In this document: piece by piece, positions 21,526 to 32,599 of the stretch
How positions within the stretch are numbered: the stretch's first letter is position 1
How the letters are laid out: each line of letters opens with the position of its first letter
Assembly: GCA_037447655.1 (NCBI GenBank)
Contig: JBBHKE010002919.1
Location: 34,325 to 98,324 of the forward strand
Direction of reading: 5' to 3'
Source of the DNA: Zygnema cylindricum
Lineage: Eukaryota > Streptophyta > Zygnematophyceae > Zygnematales > Zygnemataceae
DNA: 64,000 bases
The notes under the pieces: model-generated
Seen by the model: the letters and a program-made list of their open reading frames with translations, nothing else
Database searches by the model: none
Told to the model about the DNA's origin: nothing
Program-made: the position numbers and the translations under genes

Positions 21526-22956
21526 GCATTTGGAGGTAAATATGAACCCTCGGAGGAAGAGTGGATCATCGATTCGAGAGCATCTATGCATATGTGCAAA
21601 GACAAAAGGTGGTTTACAAAGTTGAGGAAGATCCCCACTGTTGAGTTAGAATATGGGGATGGTAGAGTTGTGACTACAAACCATGTAGGATCAGTGGATC
21701 TAAAGGTCATAGTTGAAGTGAAAGTCTTTATTGTCACTCTTTCAAATGTGCTATATATACCACAGCTTAGCAAAAATATGATCTCTATAGCTATCTTAGA
21801 TGAGAAAGATTTTGTTACAAGAACTTAGAAAGGAAGGTTCACTGTTAGTTTTGATAGTGTGGTTTATTTCATAGCTGAAAAGGGTAGCCAGCGAATGTTC
21901 AGAATTGTATTTTGCAATGAAAAGAAAGGTGCCCTCTACTCTTGTGTAAGTGATATTATGTTGTGGCATAAGAGACTTTGACATGTGCATCAAAATAGAT
22001 TAAGAGAAATGAAAACTAAGGGAATAGTGGATGGGATAAAGTTTGAGTAATCTAAAAATATAGATGATTGTATTGGTTGTGCATAATGGAAGATCCATAG
22101 ACTTCCTTTCCCAAATGTTACCACTTATAGGAGAGAGAAGGTCTTAAGGCTTGTATACACAGATGTGTGGGGACCAACGAGATATCTCTCACACGGAAGG
22201 AAAAGGTATATGGTGACCTTCACCGATGACTTGTCTAGATATACTAAGGAATTCTTCATTAATCATAAGTTAGAAGGGTTGCGGTACTTTAAGGAATATA
22301 AAGTTTGGAGTGAGAAACTTCATGAGACCTCTATAAAAGAAGTAAGACGTGATAATAGGGGGGAGTACACCTCAAATGAGTTCAAAGAGTTTTTAATAAA
22401 CAAAGGAATTCATCATCAGAAAAATATTCTCGATTATCCGGAGCAAAATGGAGTAGCCGAAAGACTAAATAGAACACTTGGTAATATGTCAAGGAGTATG
22501 CTAACTGATAAGAGGATAGGCTTGCAATTTTGGGCGGAAGCTATGAATTATGGAAACTTCATCAAAAATAGGATTCTAACTTCAGCTAATAAATATGAAA
22601 CTCCATATGAGAGTTGGACTTGCGAAAAACCAGATTTGTCTAGTTTGAGAGAGTTTGGAAGTCAAGTGTTTAGCTTTGATAATGACAAAACAAAGTGGAA
22701 GTTAGAAGCAAGAGGAAAGCCTGGATACTTGGTCAGATATGATGAAGATAGCAAAGGATACCGAGTTTATGATCTAAAGAAAAATGATATAATCTTAGCC
22801 AAACACATTGTAGTTATGGATGAAGTAAAATCCATAGATCCGTTTAAATACACCAAAGAAGTTAAAATCAGGATAGTCGCGGATCTGGATTTTAATCCTG
22901 ACCTTGAACTAATTGAGGAAGCACATAAGGGAGAAACTGAATTTGCAAGAAATTGA
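21526..22956 (+). pseudogene. pol: element G protease and integrase
   Basis: The protease has EEWIIDSRASMHMC: the active-site Gly is Arg (DSR instead of DSG), so it should be inactive. Next are GAG-pre (AEKGSQRMFRIVFCNEKK), LWHKRL and C-x2-C pieces of the zinc finger, with stops at 21826, 21978 and 22049. A long open integrase frame runs 22165-22956. It has the first Asp in VYTDVWGP, the second in RRDNRGEY and the Glu in PEQNGVAERLNRTL, so the DDE triad is complete. The C-terminus has GYLVRYDEDSKGYRVYDLKKNDIIL. The integrase would insert element cDNA into the host chromosome. Confidence 0.9.
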
Positions 22957-22968
22957 GATGACAAGAAA

Positions 22969-23228
22969 GTGGAGGAGACGTATGAGGCTCCACTTCAAAC
23001 CGAAACTGAAGAAAAACCACAGTCGGCGGATAGGGGAGATGAAGTTGTACCTAAACAAAATCTGAGAATACCCTCAATTTCGGCATCACAATTTGAGGGA
23101 GGACGAAAAAGCATCAAACGGATTCAAGAGAGAATGGCGAACATTAAGTTAACCAAGCTGTCCCATCCGGAAGAACCTAAAACATCTTTGGAAGCCATAA
23201 ATAGCTTGAAAGGGGATAGATGGAAAGC
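22969..23228 (+). pseudogene. pol: element G integrase-RT linker
   Basis: Glu/Lys-rich linker ending PSISASQFEGGRKSIKRIQERMANIKLTKLSHPEEPKTSLEAINS (read in short blocks), the conserved lead-in to RT. Coding stops at WKA, where LTR H1 is inserted. The next residues, AINEEMN, resume at about 24198. Confidence 0.85.
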
Positions 23229-24195
23229 CTCTAGATAGTATTTAACTAACCCAATTCAAGCCACAATCACTGCTTCCTAAGATGACAAACTAACAGTTTG
23301 ACTGCACCCCTGTGCAGCCTAGACTCCCTTCAGTCCGTAGCAAAAACAATCACTGAAAATGGCCAACCAGCCGATAAGTTATGAGCCAGCAAAAATGTCA
23401 ATTTTATACAAACTCTCAAAAGGAGAGAGGTACCTATCTACCAAATTCTCTATGTCCTAAATACCTCTCACAACCCCTATTTATTGAAGTACGAACCAAT
23501 CAGATCACTATAAGGTACAGAAAAGTACATTGGCCGATGTACTTTTTGTATGGCCTATGTACGGCAACGTCATTAAGTGGACGCGTGTCCACTTTTAACT
23601 TGTCCTTATGTTCCCCAAAATTCTTGCGACCAAATGTCATCCCTCCACGTGGCGACATGTCATGCCACGTTCATAAATGCCAAAGTGACCATTCCGCGAT
23701 CTCGGCAGTTATACATGCCGTCGGATTAAATCCGACATTAAATGTCCGCCGTCAAAACCAATGTCCGATTCATTTATTTTCAGGCGAGATAATGTTCGCA
23801 CTATATAGCATTAGTTCTAAGTTCTTCCGTTCGTCATCTCGTTAATCGGAATCATGGTTTCAACAGTGTTTATATAATTATCAAATCTAATGTATCCTAA
23901 CGGACTTCTACGACAGACTGGTTAGAGCTAACGGCTACGCCGCGCTCTGCTGGTCGGAAGTTCGAGTCCTGCCGGACTCAACCTTTTGTTGCGAGTGACA
24001 TAAGTCACTCTTTAGCTGTACCTGCTTAAGCTAGGACAGCCTTGGCTCAACCACCCTCTCTATCCCTCAGTGACTACAACAAGTATGGTGGATAGAGAGA
24101 GGAGGCGGAGGCAGGCTGTCCGCCTTTTTCTTTTCCTATTTGTACTAAATTTCAACCTAGAAAATACCATATAAAACAAATAACTTCAAAAGACA
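23229..24195 (-). mobile_element. solo LTR H1 inserted in element G
   Basis: It is similar over its whole length to solo LTR H2 (58796-59829): CTCTAGAYAGTATTTAACTAACCCA at its start, the GTACGGCC blocks, G-box CCACGTGGC (23645-23653), and CCTAGAAAATAC near the right end. The first 38 bp of H2 are missing here, and the right end (AAAGACAAC) has changed, so the target duplication cannot be read. Confidence 0.75.
23912..23986 (+). other. tRNA-like module in LTR H1 (antisense)
   Basis: The A-box-like GACTGGTTAGAGC (23916-23928) and B-box-like AGTTCGAGTCC (23959-23969) are followed by CAACCTTTT, a Pol III-type terminator. The same module occurs in both L LTRs (near 50990-51066 and 56700-56776). 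Confidence 0.6.
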
Positions 24196-25699
24196 ACGGC
24201 TATTAATGAGGAAATGAATGAGTTCCATAATGGAGGCAAACACTTAGGAGTTAGTAGATTGTCCTCCGGATAGAAAACCAATCGGTTGCAAATGGGTTTT
24301 TAAACTAAAATTGAACCTAGATTATTTTATAAAAAGGTACATGGCTAGGTTGGTAGCAAAGGGATACACTCAAAAGGAGGGAATGGATCATGGGGAGACC
24401 TTTGCACCGGTAGTTTGGTTTCCCTCAGTTAGAATCCTCATATGTCTAGTTGTAGTGGAAGACATGGAAAACATCAAATGGACATAAAAATTGCTTTTCT
24501 AAATGGGGAACTAGAAGAAACTTTTTTCATGAAACAACCGTAGGGAATTGTAGAGGAGGGAGAAGAAAACAAGGTGTGCAGGTTGATTAAATCACTATAC
24601 GGGCTGGAACAAGCGCCCAAAAAATGGAACATAAAATTGGATGAGCTCCTTACCGGTCTAGGTTACCTACGAATCAGCTCCAATCACTCCATTTATCTTT
24701 TTAAAGATGAAAATGGTGCAATTTTCATTGCAGTGTATGTGGATTTTTTGCTTGTTTTGAGTAAATCTATTGAGAAAATAATTCAACTAAAAAGAAGTTT
24801 GAGTAGTCGATTTAATATGAAAGACTTAGGAGAAGCTAAGTACATTTTGGGAATACAAATGGAAAGGGATAGAGACAAGAAAATAATCAGACTAACTCAG
24901 AAAGAAGCAAGCGGTAATATGTTTCAGAAATTTTAGGTGGACCAAGTCAATGGTTGCTCCACTCTTATGGGACTTAAAAGGGTTAGTGAGGGGAATGTTG
25001 AAGAATGAGTAATAGTCCTGGATGATCAGATTACTCTAGAAGAATATAAATTTATGTATAATATTCCTTATCTAAAAATTGTAAGAAGCTTGATCTACTT
25101 TATGAATTGTACACGTCTTGACATAGCAGCAACTGTATGAGTTCTTAGTAGAAGTCTAAATAATCCGAGAAAGAAAGACTGGGAGGCAGCCAAGATGGTA
25201 ATAAGATATCTTGTGGGAATAAGGGAATTATGGTCAAATCTGGGAGGGGGGAATACTAACATCACCACTTGGAGTGATGCTAGTTATAGAGATGTGCCAC
25301 TCAAAAGGTCAACTTCTGGATATGTTTTGAAAATTGGGCTGGGTATATGCTGCTGGTACAAACAACAAAAATTTGTCACTCATTCTATAATTGAGGCTGA
25401 GTATATGGCATCATGCACAATTGTGAAAGAATTAATGTGGGTGAAATCTTTGCTGCAAGAATTGGGATTTATAAAGAATGGAGTGCAAAACATTTTCTGT
25501 GATAACCAAACATCATTTTAAGGCCAAATATATGGAAAAAAGGCTTAGCTTTGTGAGGGAAAAAGTAAATAACAAAATCATCAAACTTGTGTACAACTGT
25601 GATGGGGAAATACTAGCTGATATGATGACCAAAACAGTTCTTTCACCAAAATTAGTTTATTGCACAAATTCTTTTGGGTTGAGAGAAATAAGGAGCTAA
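24196..25699 (+). pseudogene. pol: element G RT and RNase H
   Basis: RT resumes with AINEEMNEF and has [16 protein letters not shown]-like, FNGELEETFFMKQP-like and SLYGLEQAPKKWN blocks. The catalytic YVDD is YVDF (24736-24747), so the polymerase is dead. RNase H has TWSDASYRD, HSIIEAEYMAS and FCDNQ. After the last of these about ten codons are deleted (AAIxIAANPK in relatives), which splits the frame into 25195-25521 and 25478-25699. It ends ILADMMTKTVLSPKLVYC, near the polypurine tract (25701-25712). Confidence 0.9.
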
Positions 25700-25712
25700 A
25701 AATTAAGGGGAG

Positions 25713-26600
25713 TGTTGAAAACGAATTTTTTTATCTTGTCTCTATTTTAATTAACTCTCTAACGAGAGAGAGCAAGAGAGAATGAAAGACACGCCATAGT
25801 TGTCACGCTATTCAGAAAGGTGGTAGACTGAAGTAGAGGGCATTTTTACCAAAATGTCGCCTTTGACCGGATTTGAACCTGGGTTTTACCAACCACATTT
25901 AATGGGACGCCTTAACCATTAAGCCGTCGACGCAATGATAAACTCATTAGATTTGATACGTACTTAAATTGTGACATGACGACAAATTCACACCAAACTC
26001 ACTACGAGACGCATGTGAAACAATTCATCACGAACGCGAATCTGAATCGTGTAAATTTAATTAATCAAACGGTCGTCATTGCAGGCGCCACCCAGATGAA
26101 CTTTTGGCGGCCTTTGGAGATAGCGTCACGCACTGTCACGTGGCATCACACTATTGGATACCAGAGAAGATGGGAGGAGGAACCATGGCTCCCGATTTGA
26201 CAGGCGTCACCTTGAAGGCCATATTGTACAATTGCTGTACAATAAGTACATCGGCCACTGTACCTTTTTGTACTATATAGTGTTCCCAAAGGACTAGGGT
26301 TTAGTAATAGGTATCTGAGAGTAGGCAAACTAGGAATTAGTAATATTTGAGGCGCCTCTCTCCAGGTGACCTTTTGTATAAATACGTTTTTTTTGGCCAG
26401 CCATAACTAATTGCTTAGGGAGCAAATTTAGTGATTCTTTTTGCGTTGGACTAAGGGGAGTCTTTCCTCACGAGGCTGAAGATTGTCATTGCCTGTAAAG
26501 TTGGCAGTAATTACTGGGGAAACCCAAGTGGCTTGATGATATCCTAGTGGTTACTTGTGAACTATGCATTATGTGGGGCAACAGAGCCCAAAGAGTTTCA
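25713..26600 (+). mobile_element. 3' LTR of element G
   Basis: An 888-bp LTR, TGTTGAAAACG...AGAGTTTCA, preceded by the polypurine tract AATTAAGGGGAG. It is colinear with the 5' LTR but differs at many positions, which points to an old insertion. G-box variant TCACGTGGC at 26136-26144. Confidence 0.9.
25856..25931 (-). other. tRNA-like module in 3' LTR of G (antisense, best example)
   Basis: On the minus strand this 76-nt block starts GTCGACG and ends GGCGAC, giving acceptor-like pairing GTCG/CGAC. It has a D-arm-like CTTA-ATGG-TTAAG within an A box GGCTTAATGG, and a B box GGTTCAAATCC (25869-25879). The distances between boxes are those of a tRNA. The anticodon arm is decayed. It is tRNA-derived, not a working tRNA gene. 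Confidence 0.7.
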
Positions 26601-26775
26601 CGGCTCCAAATAGTGTGGACGGTCGCCCCACACGACACTCACAATACCCCATAATCTCTTTCCAAGAAGTGCTCCCTTCATCATCTTGTTGCAATAAATA
26701 AACCGTGTTCCATCGAAGATGGGCACCCTAGAGGGTGGGCCCATAACTTGTAATTCTGTGACCTCAATTGGCACA
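26601..26775 (-). pseudogene. gag: element B3 gag, N-terminal part
   Basis: On the minus strand it reads EVTELQVMGPPSRVPIFDG, then RFIYCNKMMKGALLGKRLWGI, up to the G insertion site. The leader EVTELQ lies inside the LTR. Its start codon is ATT here, where family A has ATG. The remaining gag is at 19503-20353. Primer site 26734-26748 reads AGTTATGGGCCCACC (one change from GGTT). Confidence 0.8.
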
Positions 26776-27753
26776 CAAAACATGCAGCTTGATTGAAGCC
26801 TCAAGGAAAAATTTAAATACCTCATTTGCGTTAGAAAAAATATCACCCTTGCAGGAAATGACTCGCACTGCCTTCACCTTTGTGAAGGCTAGACTTCCTT
26901 GAGCCTAATGCAAAAAGAATTGCTAAAAACGCCCAACCAGGCGATTAATTATCAAAAGGCAAAAATGCTAGTTTTTATAGAAGCTCTCGGGTAGAGAGGC
27001 GGCTACCTACCTAAAACTCTAATTCCTAAATCCCTCTCTTAAACTCCTAGTAGTGAGGTACGGAACCAATCAAATGACTGTAGAGTACAGGAACGTACTA
27101 CCGCCAATGTACTTTCTCTGTGGCCAGTGTACAACATGGCCATGGAGAGGACGTGCATCACCTCTAGACTTGTCTCCGGATTTCCCACAAATTCTGCCAA
27201 CGTTTGATAGGGTGCCACGTGGCCTGCGATGACCTGATGATCGCAAACAGCCAAGGCGGCCATTTTGTAATGGTGGCTTGGATGGAAGCCGTCGGATGTT
27301 AACAGGCTTTTACCTCGTTTCGTTGAAATTAAGTGTTCGCACCATTGAGTTTTGTGTTATACGTGCATTTGCAAAGTACCTAACTCGATCTATGTTAGAG
27401 TCTTAAAAATCCGTTTATCGAATTAGTCCTCTTGTATCTATTCATATATTTATCAAATCCTGTATATCACAAAAACAAGTTCTAGATTATAGGATAAGAC
27501 GACCGGCTAGTCGGCAGTCTGTAAGGACAAGGATCAAATTCTTGGACCGATAGCTTTTTTGCAAGGGCTGATCTCTTTACTTTTTTTGGATGCTCAAACA
27601 CCCATGGGTCTATCTCATTCTCTCACCACTCTTCAATGACTACGACAAGTATGGGGACTAGAGAGAGAGAAAGGCAGAGCTTGATTGTCAAATAAGACAT
27701 TTTGGTTTTCTACATCTGACGTAGAAAATACAATAAAACTTAAGATTTCAACA
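26749..27753 (-). mobile_element. 5' LTR of element B3
   Basis: A 1005-bp LTR with TG...CA ends and G-box CCACGTGGC (27215-27223). It has a tRNA-like T-arm hairpin GACAAGGATCAAATTCTTG (27532-27550), the CCATGGG block, the CTACGACAAGTATGG block near 27637 and TTTCAACA at the right end. It matches the partial LTR of B2 in its distal third. The right flank is the non-LTR RT element. Confidence 0.85.
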
Positions 27754-28430
27754 CTTAGGTAGTTAGGCTTTGGTGTCGCCCACTGTCACTCTTCGTTATA
27801 TCACGGATGAAGTCCCTATCCTAGCCCACGTTATCCCTAAAATGGAGGAAAGCGTTTTTTCTTTTTGTGAGGCTCTACTCCCCGCTCGTGCACGCCTACC
27901 ACATAATGTCCGAAACTAAGTGCCATCTTTTATATCTTTTATTGCTAACAATAACACTAGTTTTGAAACAGTGTATATCGGAGAAGTCGGCAGCCGATGA
28001 ATTCTATGATCTATGAAACGTGTTTTTTTTGCTCAATCGCTTGCTCGTTTACGTTCGTGTTTTGGATAGGGGGTTGTGCGTGGTATAAGCCACATCAATT
28101 TTTTTGACACTTCGTCTAAGGTTTGAACATTTCACCTTTGCTCTACGCCTTTGTTTGGTTTGCTCCACCCTATGTTTTTAAGGCGCCCCCACTGTTTTTT
28201 CAACCAATTTATTGACTCTGACTACATTTATTTACTTTTTTGCTCGCGCAGGGGTGAACTTTCAACTGCGCATGATTTGGTTCGTGATGAATTGTCGTGA
28301 TTGATGTCGGATCAAGCTTCATTGTGAAGCGAGAAGTTTTTCATACTCTCTTTCCTCACTCTGAATATAGTGGTATTTGGAGTCCTCTTATTGACTTTGT
28401 TTTCCTCTACGTGACTAGCGCATCTTGGTA
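27754..28430 (+). pseudogene. non-LTR RT element, C-terminal fragment (second copy)
   Basis: It is homologous to 60300-61950 of the large broken copy. Blocks are LGS-stop-ALVSPTVTLRYITDEVPILAHVIPKMEES, then CEALLPARARLPHNVRN, ARLRSCFG, FALRLCLGLPHP-like and HDLVRDELS...SEKFFILFPHSEYSGIWSPLIDFVF. It carries no solo LTR at the place where A4 sits in the other copy, so it shows the uninterrupted arrangement. Stops and shifts are frequent. Its N-terminal part is cut off by the B3 LTR. Confidence 0.75.
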
Positions 28431-28856
28431 ATAGTTGGCTAAGGTACTATTGTATTGAAAAACACCTTTAGACTATTCCAAATTACATGTCAAAATTACA
28501 AATATCGTCTATATCCCTTGGGTGGGGTGGGGGTATATGGCTTAATGCGTTACATTGTTCCCTACTTTCCTTCTACAAATTACGAACCAGATTATGATAT
28601 CTAACATGGCATGCAATTAGTATGTACACTATAACATTATTTAGCATATAGTACTTAATGTATAAGTAACACTATACATTTATGGATATATCGGCGATAA
28701 CCAATTTACTTTTCCCAACGCATTATATCATGCCCTTCAGCCGTTCGATACCCATAAAATCAATTGGTTGAAATTTTCACAATAAGATACTTAACGATAT
28801 ACATGAAAACCCCACAAGTACATCACTCGGGTTATGCTGTCAGAGTACGACAATCA
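28431..28856. other. AT-rich gene-free spacer
   Basis: I see no coding sequence. A G-rich run, GGGTGGGGTGGGGG, lies near 28521. The last five bases, AATCA, precede LTR J and reappear at 40495-40499 after the LTR of element I. Confidence 0.5.
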
Positions 28857-30174
28857 TGAAATTCTATGGGGTCCATTCCTCCACAGAATTCGCAGATCGA
28901 AAGAAGCTTATTTAGAGAGTGTCGACTCCAAGTTGATACAAACCCGAATGAGTGACACCCTGACAGTCACAACCCCAACACAACTTCACCCTTGTGAAAA
29001 AAGACTTTTTGTTGTGCTCAGTTCCCCCACCGAATGCAAATTTAGAGTATGAGTATTTGGACACATTCCCCCACTTTGACTTTCCCTTATAAATGCAGCC
29101 CCTCTGGCAAGCAAAAAACTCTAATTAACTATGTCGTTGTGTAACCTCGACTCCTTTGAGTGTGCAGCAAAAAGAATCTATGAATTTGCTCTCTTGAGCA
29201 GTTAGTTATGGCAAGCCAAAAGATGGCCTATAAATAAAGAAGCACTCTAAGAGGGAGGCGGCTACCTACTATTTTTCTAAGTCCTAAACCCCATTCTAAA
29301 CCCTCTACTACTGAAGTACGGCACCAATCAAAGGATTGTACCGTACATGAAAGTACAGGTGCCGGGGTACTTTCTGTACGGCATTTGTACGGCATGTCTA
29401 TAGTGGTGACATCCGTCACATCCAAACTTGTTGTCTTGCGTTACGGAGATTTCGTAAACCCGTATGATGTTGCAACGTGTCATCCAAAGTGGCGACGTCT
29501 AAATATCGCCAAATAGTCCTTTTCGCGATATTGGCTCCTACCAAGACTGTTTGATGAAGACCGACTTCTAATATTTACCGTCGAAACAAATGTATCGCAG
29601 ATTTGATTCGTACGGTACCCTAATTCGTACTAAAACTAGCAATGTCTATGTGCTAACAATTTTTTTGTCTTGTTAAATGAATTAGCCTACGTGTTTGTCT
29701 TTAAATATATATCGTATCCTATGTACTTTAGCACTGGTCCTAGAATTATAGGACAAAACTAATGGCTACAGGCAGATTGATAGACAGCAGGTACCAGGAT
29801 CAAATCTTAGGTCCGTCAATCCCCTTTTTCGTAAATATACCAATGCTACTCTTTGTCTCTCTAGAGGGCCTAGATAGCCATGGCTTTAGCTCCTTATCCA
29901 ACCTTCTTTGACTACAACAAGTGTGGGGGCTTGGAAAAGGGAGTTAGAGGCAAACTGCTTCTGCTTTTTTTTATGTTGTTTCAGACCTATAAAATACTTA
30001 AAATGCTCTGCTGTATAGCAGCTGCTCTGCTGTATAGCAGCTGCTCTGCTGTATAGCAGCTGCGCTGCTCTGTTGTATAGCAGCTGCGCTGCTCTGTCTG
30101 TATAGCAGCTGCGCTGCTTTGTCTGTAAAGCAGCTGCGCTGCTCTGAGACTGAAAGCTTTCCAAAGAGACAACA
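28857..30174 (-). mobile_element. LTR J (recombinant I/F type)
   Basis: A 1318-bp LTR. From 28857 to about 29990 it is colinear with LTR I (39381-40494): ATGGGGTCCATT, CTCCAAGTTGATACAAACCCGAATGA, ATGGCCTATAAATA and the B-box AGGATCAAATCTTAG (29792-29806). Its outer 180 bp (29995-30174) are instead the U3 start of element F, TGTTGTCTCTTTGGAAAGC plus hairpin repeats. No polypurine tract adjoins it. The inner end encodes MDPIEF. Confidence 0.75.
29998..30150 (-). repeat. hairpin repeat array in LTR J (6 units)
   Basis: Six units of the type CTGCTGTATAGCAG plus CTGCTCTG or CTGCGCTG. Each unit is a small hairpin (CTGCT-GTAT-AGCAG). The same array occurs with 6 units at 32620-32760 and 13 units at 37625-37900. 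Confidence 0.9.
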
Positions 30175-30743
30175 TAACTTAGGACATAGCCAATTTTTTA
30201 GCATCCAGTTTTGGGAATATGATTTTCTAAGGGCAGGTTTTGGGAAACTTTCAAACATCATATCTTATGGTTTACTGGGTCACTTGGGCTCTGATTTTGG
30301 GAATTGTCAGTTTACTGTATTTTGTATCAAAGTGGCAAGTTTGAGGAATATTTGCTTTCTGAGTCATATTTTGTGTTAGTTCAAAGTTGGTTGTTGAGTT
30401 GGTGTTTTGATAGTTTCTGTTGTTTTTAAATGTCTATTTCCACTACTATTGTTGGTTCTCCCTCTGCAACGGTGGTTGTAGATAAACACATTTGTCAAGA
30501 AGATTCCTATGGTTGTGAATAACTGAAAAATCTATACTTAACCCGTTTTCTCTTTGTTTTTGTAGTGTTTAAATGGTTTTTTTCTCCCTTTTGCACCCGG
30601 ATCGTTCTTCTATTGTAATTTTTGAAATAAATTTTCTAATACGATTTTATGTTTTTTCCATTTTGTAGATGAAGTCGTTTACCTCACTACCTTATAACGA
30701 GTTTGCAACTTTGTCTTAGGTCGCGTTTTTGAAGTTCTATAGC

Positions 30744-30791
30744 ATCACACCATACTGTGATATATATAGGTATGTTACAGTATGGCGTGAA
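30744..30791. repeat. imperfect inverted repeat
   Basis: Arms TCACACCATACTGT and ACAGTATGGCGTGA (13 of 14 paired) surround an AT-rich loop of about 18 bases. It could be a small foldback element. Confidence 0.6.
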
Positions 30792-30994
30792 TCACTATAA
30801 GTTATAAAGAAAGTCTTAGGGTGAAGTTCTATCTGACAATTCCTGTAATCGTACGGCTAACTTTAGAGATCGGGTCGATTGAGTCGATGTTCCATCACGT
30901 AGAGTCCGTAAACCACGTGTTCTAAATTGACTTGCGCCACGCAAGCCACGATTTGATAGTGAAAATCTTTCAGATTTTTAGCACTGGCAAACTT

Positions 30995-31094
30995 AACTTT
31001 AAATCTTCACTTGCGTACCATCTACCTATATACTTCAACAAAACTTTAAATCTTCACTTGCGTACCATCTACCTATGTACTTCAACAAAACTTT
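30995..31094. repeat. 47-bp tandem repeat, 2.1 copies
   Basis: Units start with AACTTTAAATCTTCAC at 30995 and 31042, and a third start (AACTTTAA) is at 31089. The two full units differ at one base (CTATATAC and CTATGTAC). Confidence 0.95.
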
Positions 31095-31361
31095 AATACT
31101 TTTTGCAGACTCTAGTCTGTACGCCAGCTAATTTTCTAGGGTTTGTGTTTTCGGCAATAACAAAAGTCCTTTGAGAGAAATAGTGTGACGAACAAAAGTT
31201 ACCGAAAATAGCATGACGAAAGAATGTTACGAAATTTCGTTTTTGTTTGTGGTTTTAGTTTAGAAACCGCGTGTCATGTGCAAATCTTAAAATTTTTCAT
31301 TGGTTTTGCATCATGACACTTAGCTTAATCGTCCAACGTGTCACGATTTTCTTTTCTGTAT

Positions 31362-31394
31362 CTGCCAACCCACCTCCTCGAGGTGGGTTGGCAG
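31362..31394. repeat. perfect hairpin, 14-bp arms
   Basis: CTGCCAACCCACCT and AGGTGGGTTGGCAG flank CCTCG. The outer bases TTTTCTTTTCTGTAT and TTTCAGAGAAAAATGA continue an imperfect pairing, so the whole foldback may span about 70 bp. It is much more GC-rich than its surroundings. Confidence 0.85.
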
Positions 31395-32044
31395 TTTCAG
31401 AGAAAAATGAAGTGAAAGCCTCAAAGATTAACATCCAACGGTCAGTATTACCTCTTAGACCTTCGGAGATTATTGGCAAGATTCTCTATAATGTTGTTTT
31501 TCGTATAAAAACAAAATAAGCGGTACGGTTTGGTACGGATAATGGCTACCCCACTTTTCGTCTGATGGAACGTCACTCTTAGTGTGAAGAAATAGATGAT
31601 GTATTTAACATCATTTTGGGTTTAATTACCTAAATCGGGGTTAACAACACTAATTATTTATTTGCACTAATTATTTCTTAAAGCTAATAGTGATTCACAG
31701 TGTAGTTAACACTTATTACACTATTTTGTTTTCACATTTCTTATTGTAGTACTGTTGCTTTAGTCTGTGTTAAACTATTCACATTGTCTATCTCCTAACA
31801 TGGTAGAACAAGTCGATCTTCAAACATGGGAGAACAAGATAACAAGTCAACCTCAAACACGCGTGAACAAGTCGATATTCGAACATGGGAGGACAGGTTC
31901 GCACAATTTTCAAACGTCTTTATTGTTATGAATGAATATGAGTGCGCTTTCCCCTGTCGACGTCGTTTATCTGACACTTTTTTTGTACTTATAGTATAAA
32001 ATAGGGAGCGGATTCCGTACGATCCGACACATCTTGTACATTAC

Positions 32045-32270
32045 ACTACACCGCGAATCGTTATTAGCGTCAAGGTTTTTTTTCGCCACTTAAAACATCT
32101 TTTCATCTTACACACAAGTCGGATTTTCAATTTGATACCGCCAATCGGAAGCCTAAAACGTTACCTTTCAATATCAACCGTCAGATCCACAATTCAATAT
32201 ATGTGTATGGAGAAAAGATGTTTTAAGTGGTGAAAAAAACCTTGACGTTAATAACGATTCGCGGTGTAGT
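32045..32270. mobile_element. MITE-like foldback element
   Basis: Terminal inverted repeats of about 59 bp: ACTACACCGCGAATCGTTAT... at the left (32045-32104) and its near-perfect reverse complement at the right (32212-32270), with about 107 bp between them. The size (226 bp) and the lack of coding sequence fit a miniature inverted-repeat transposon. The flanks are TTAC and TAAA, so a TA/TAA-type target site is possible but not proven. Superfamily not assigned. Confidence 0.7.
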
Positions 32271-32599
32271 TAAATTTATCATGAACTACAAGTATAGATG
32301 ACTAGTGTTGGGTATTGGGTAAATTTATATTGCGATAATTTCAATAATTGATATATCGAATATCGATCAAGCAGAATCCTCGATATATCGTACCGAGACC
32401 AACATAAACAACAGCGATATTTATCGCGATACATAGTATTTTTTAAATTTGATATTTAATATTTTTGTATAATATCATAGTTGTTCAAATCGCGCGATTT
32501 TTTCCTTTTTTCCGATTAAAACGTATAATTTGTGACTTTTGAATAAATCGGAAAAAAACGCGATGTATTTTCTATCCGGTAAACTGAACGGATAGTTTA

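Larger units (their letters stand above)
20354..26600 (+). mobile_element. complete Ty1/copia element G
   Basis: A plus-strand copia of 6247 bp with two LTRs (20354-21245, 25713-26600), inserted into the gag of minus-strand element B3. The flanks GGGCT (20349-20353) and CGGCT (26601-26605) are a target duplication with one change. The order is gag remnant, protease, integrase, RT, RNase H. It contains a later insertion, LTR H1 (23229-24195). Most of gag is deleted, and protease and RT active sites are mutated, so it is non-autonomous. Confidence 0.9.
30175..32599. other. LTR-free spacer with short repeats and foldbacks
   Basis: No gene is supported here: the longest frames are short and unlike any protein I recognise. 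It contains an imperfect inverted repeat around 30744-30791, a 47-bp tandem repeat, a perfect 14-bp-arm hairpin (31362-31394) and a MITE-like foldback (32045-32270). Short CGATATATCG-type palindromes lie near 32340-32435. Confidence 0.5.

Noticed and set aside
25856-25931. Functional tRNA gene
   Set aside because: The anticodon arm does not fold properly, the T stem has a mismatch, and the block is a fixed part of the LTR in both copies.
29886-30261. Ser/Cys/Tyr-rich frames (also 32605-32861, 37530-37955)
   Set aside because: They are translations of the hairpin repeat array in three frames, not genes.
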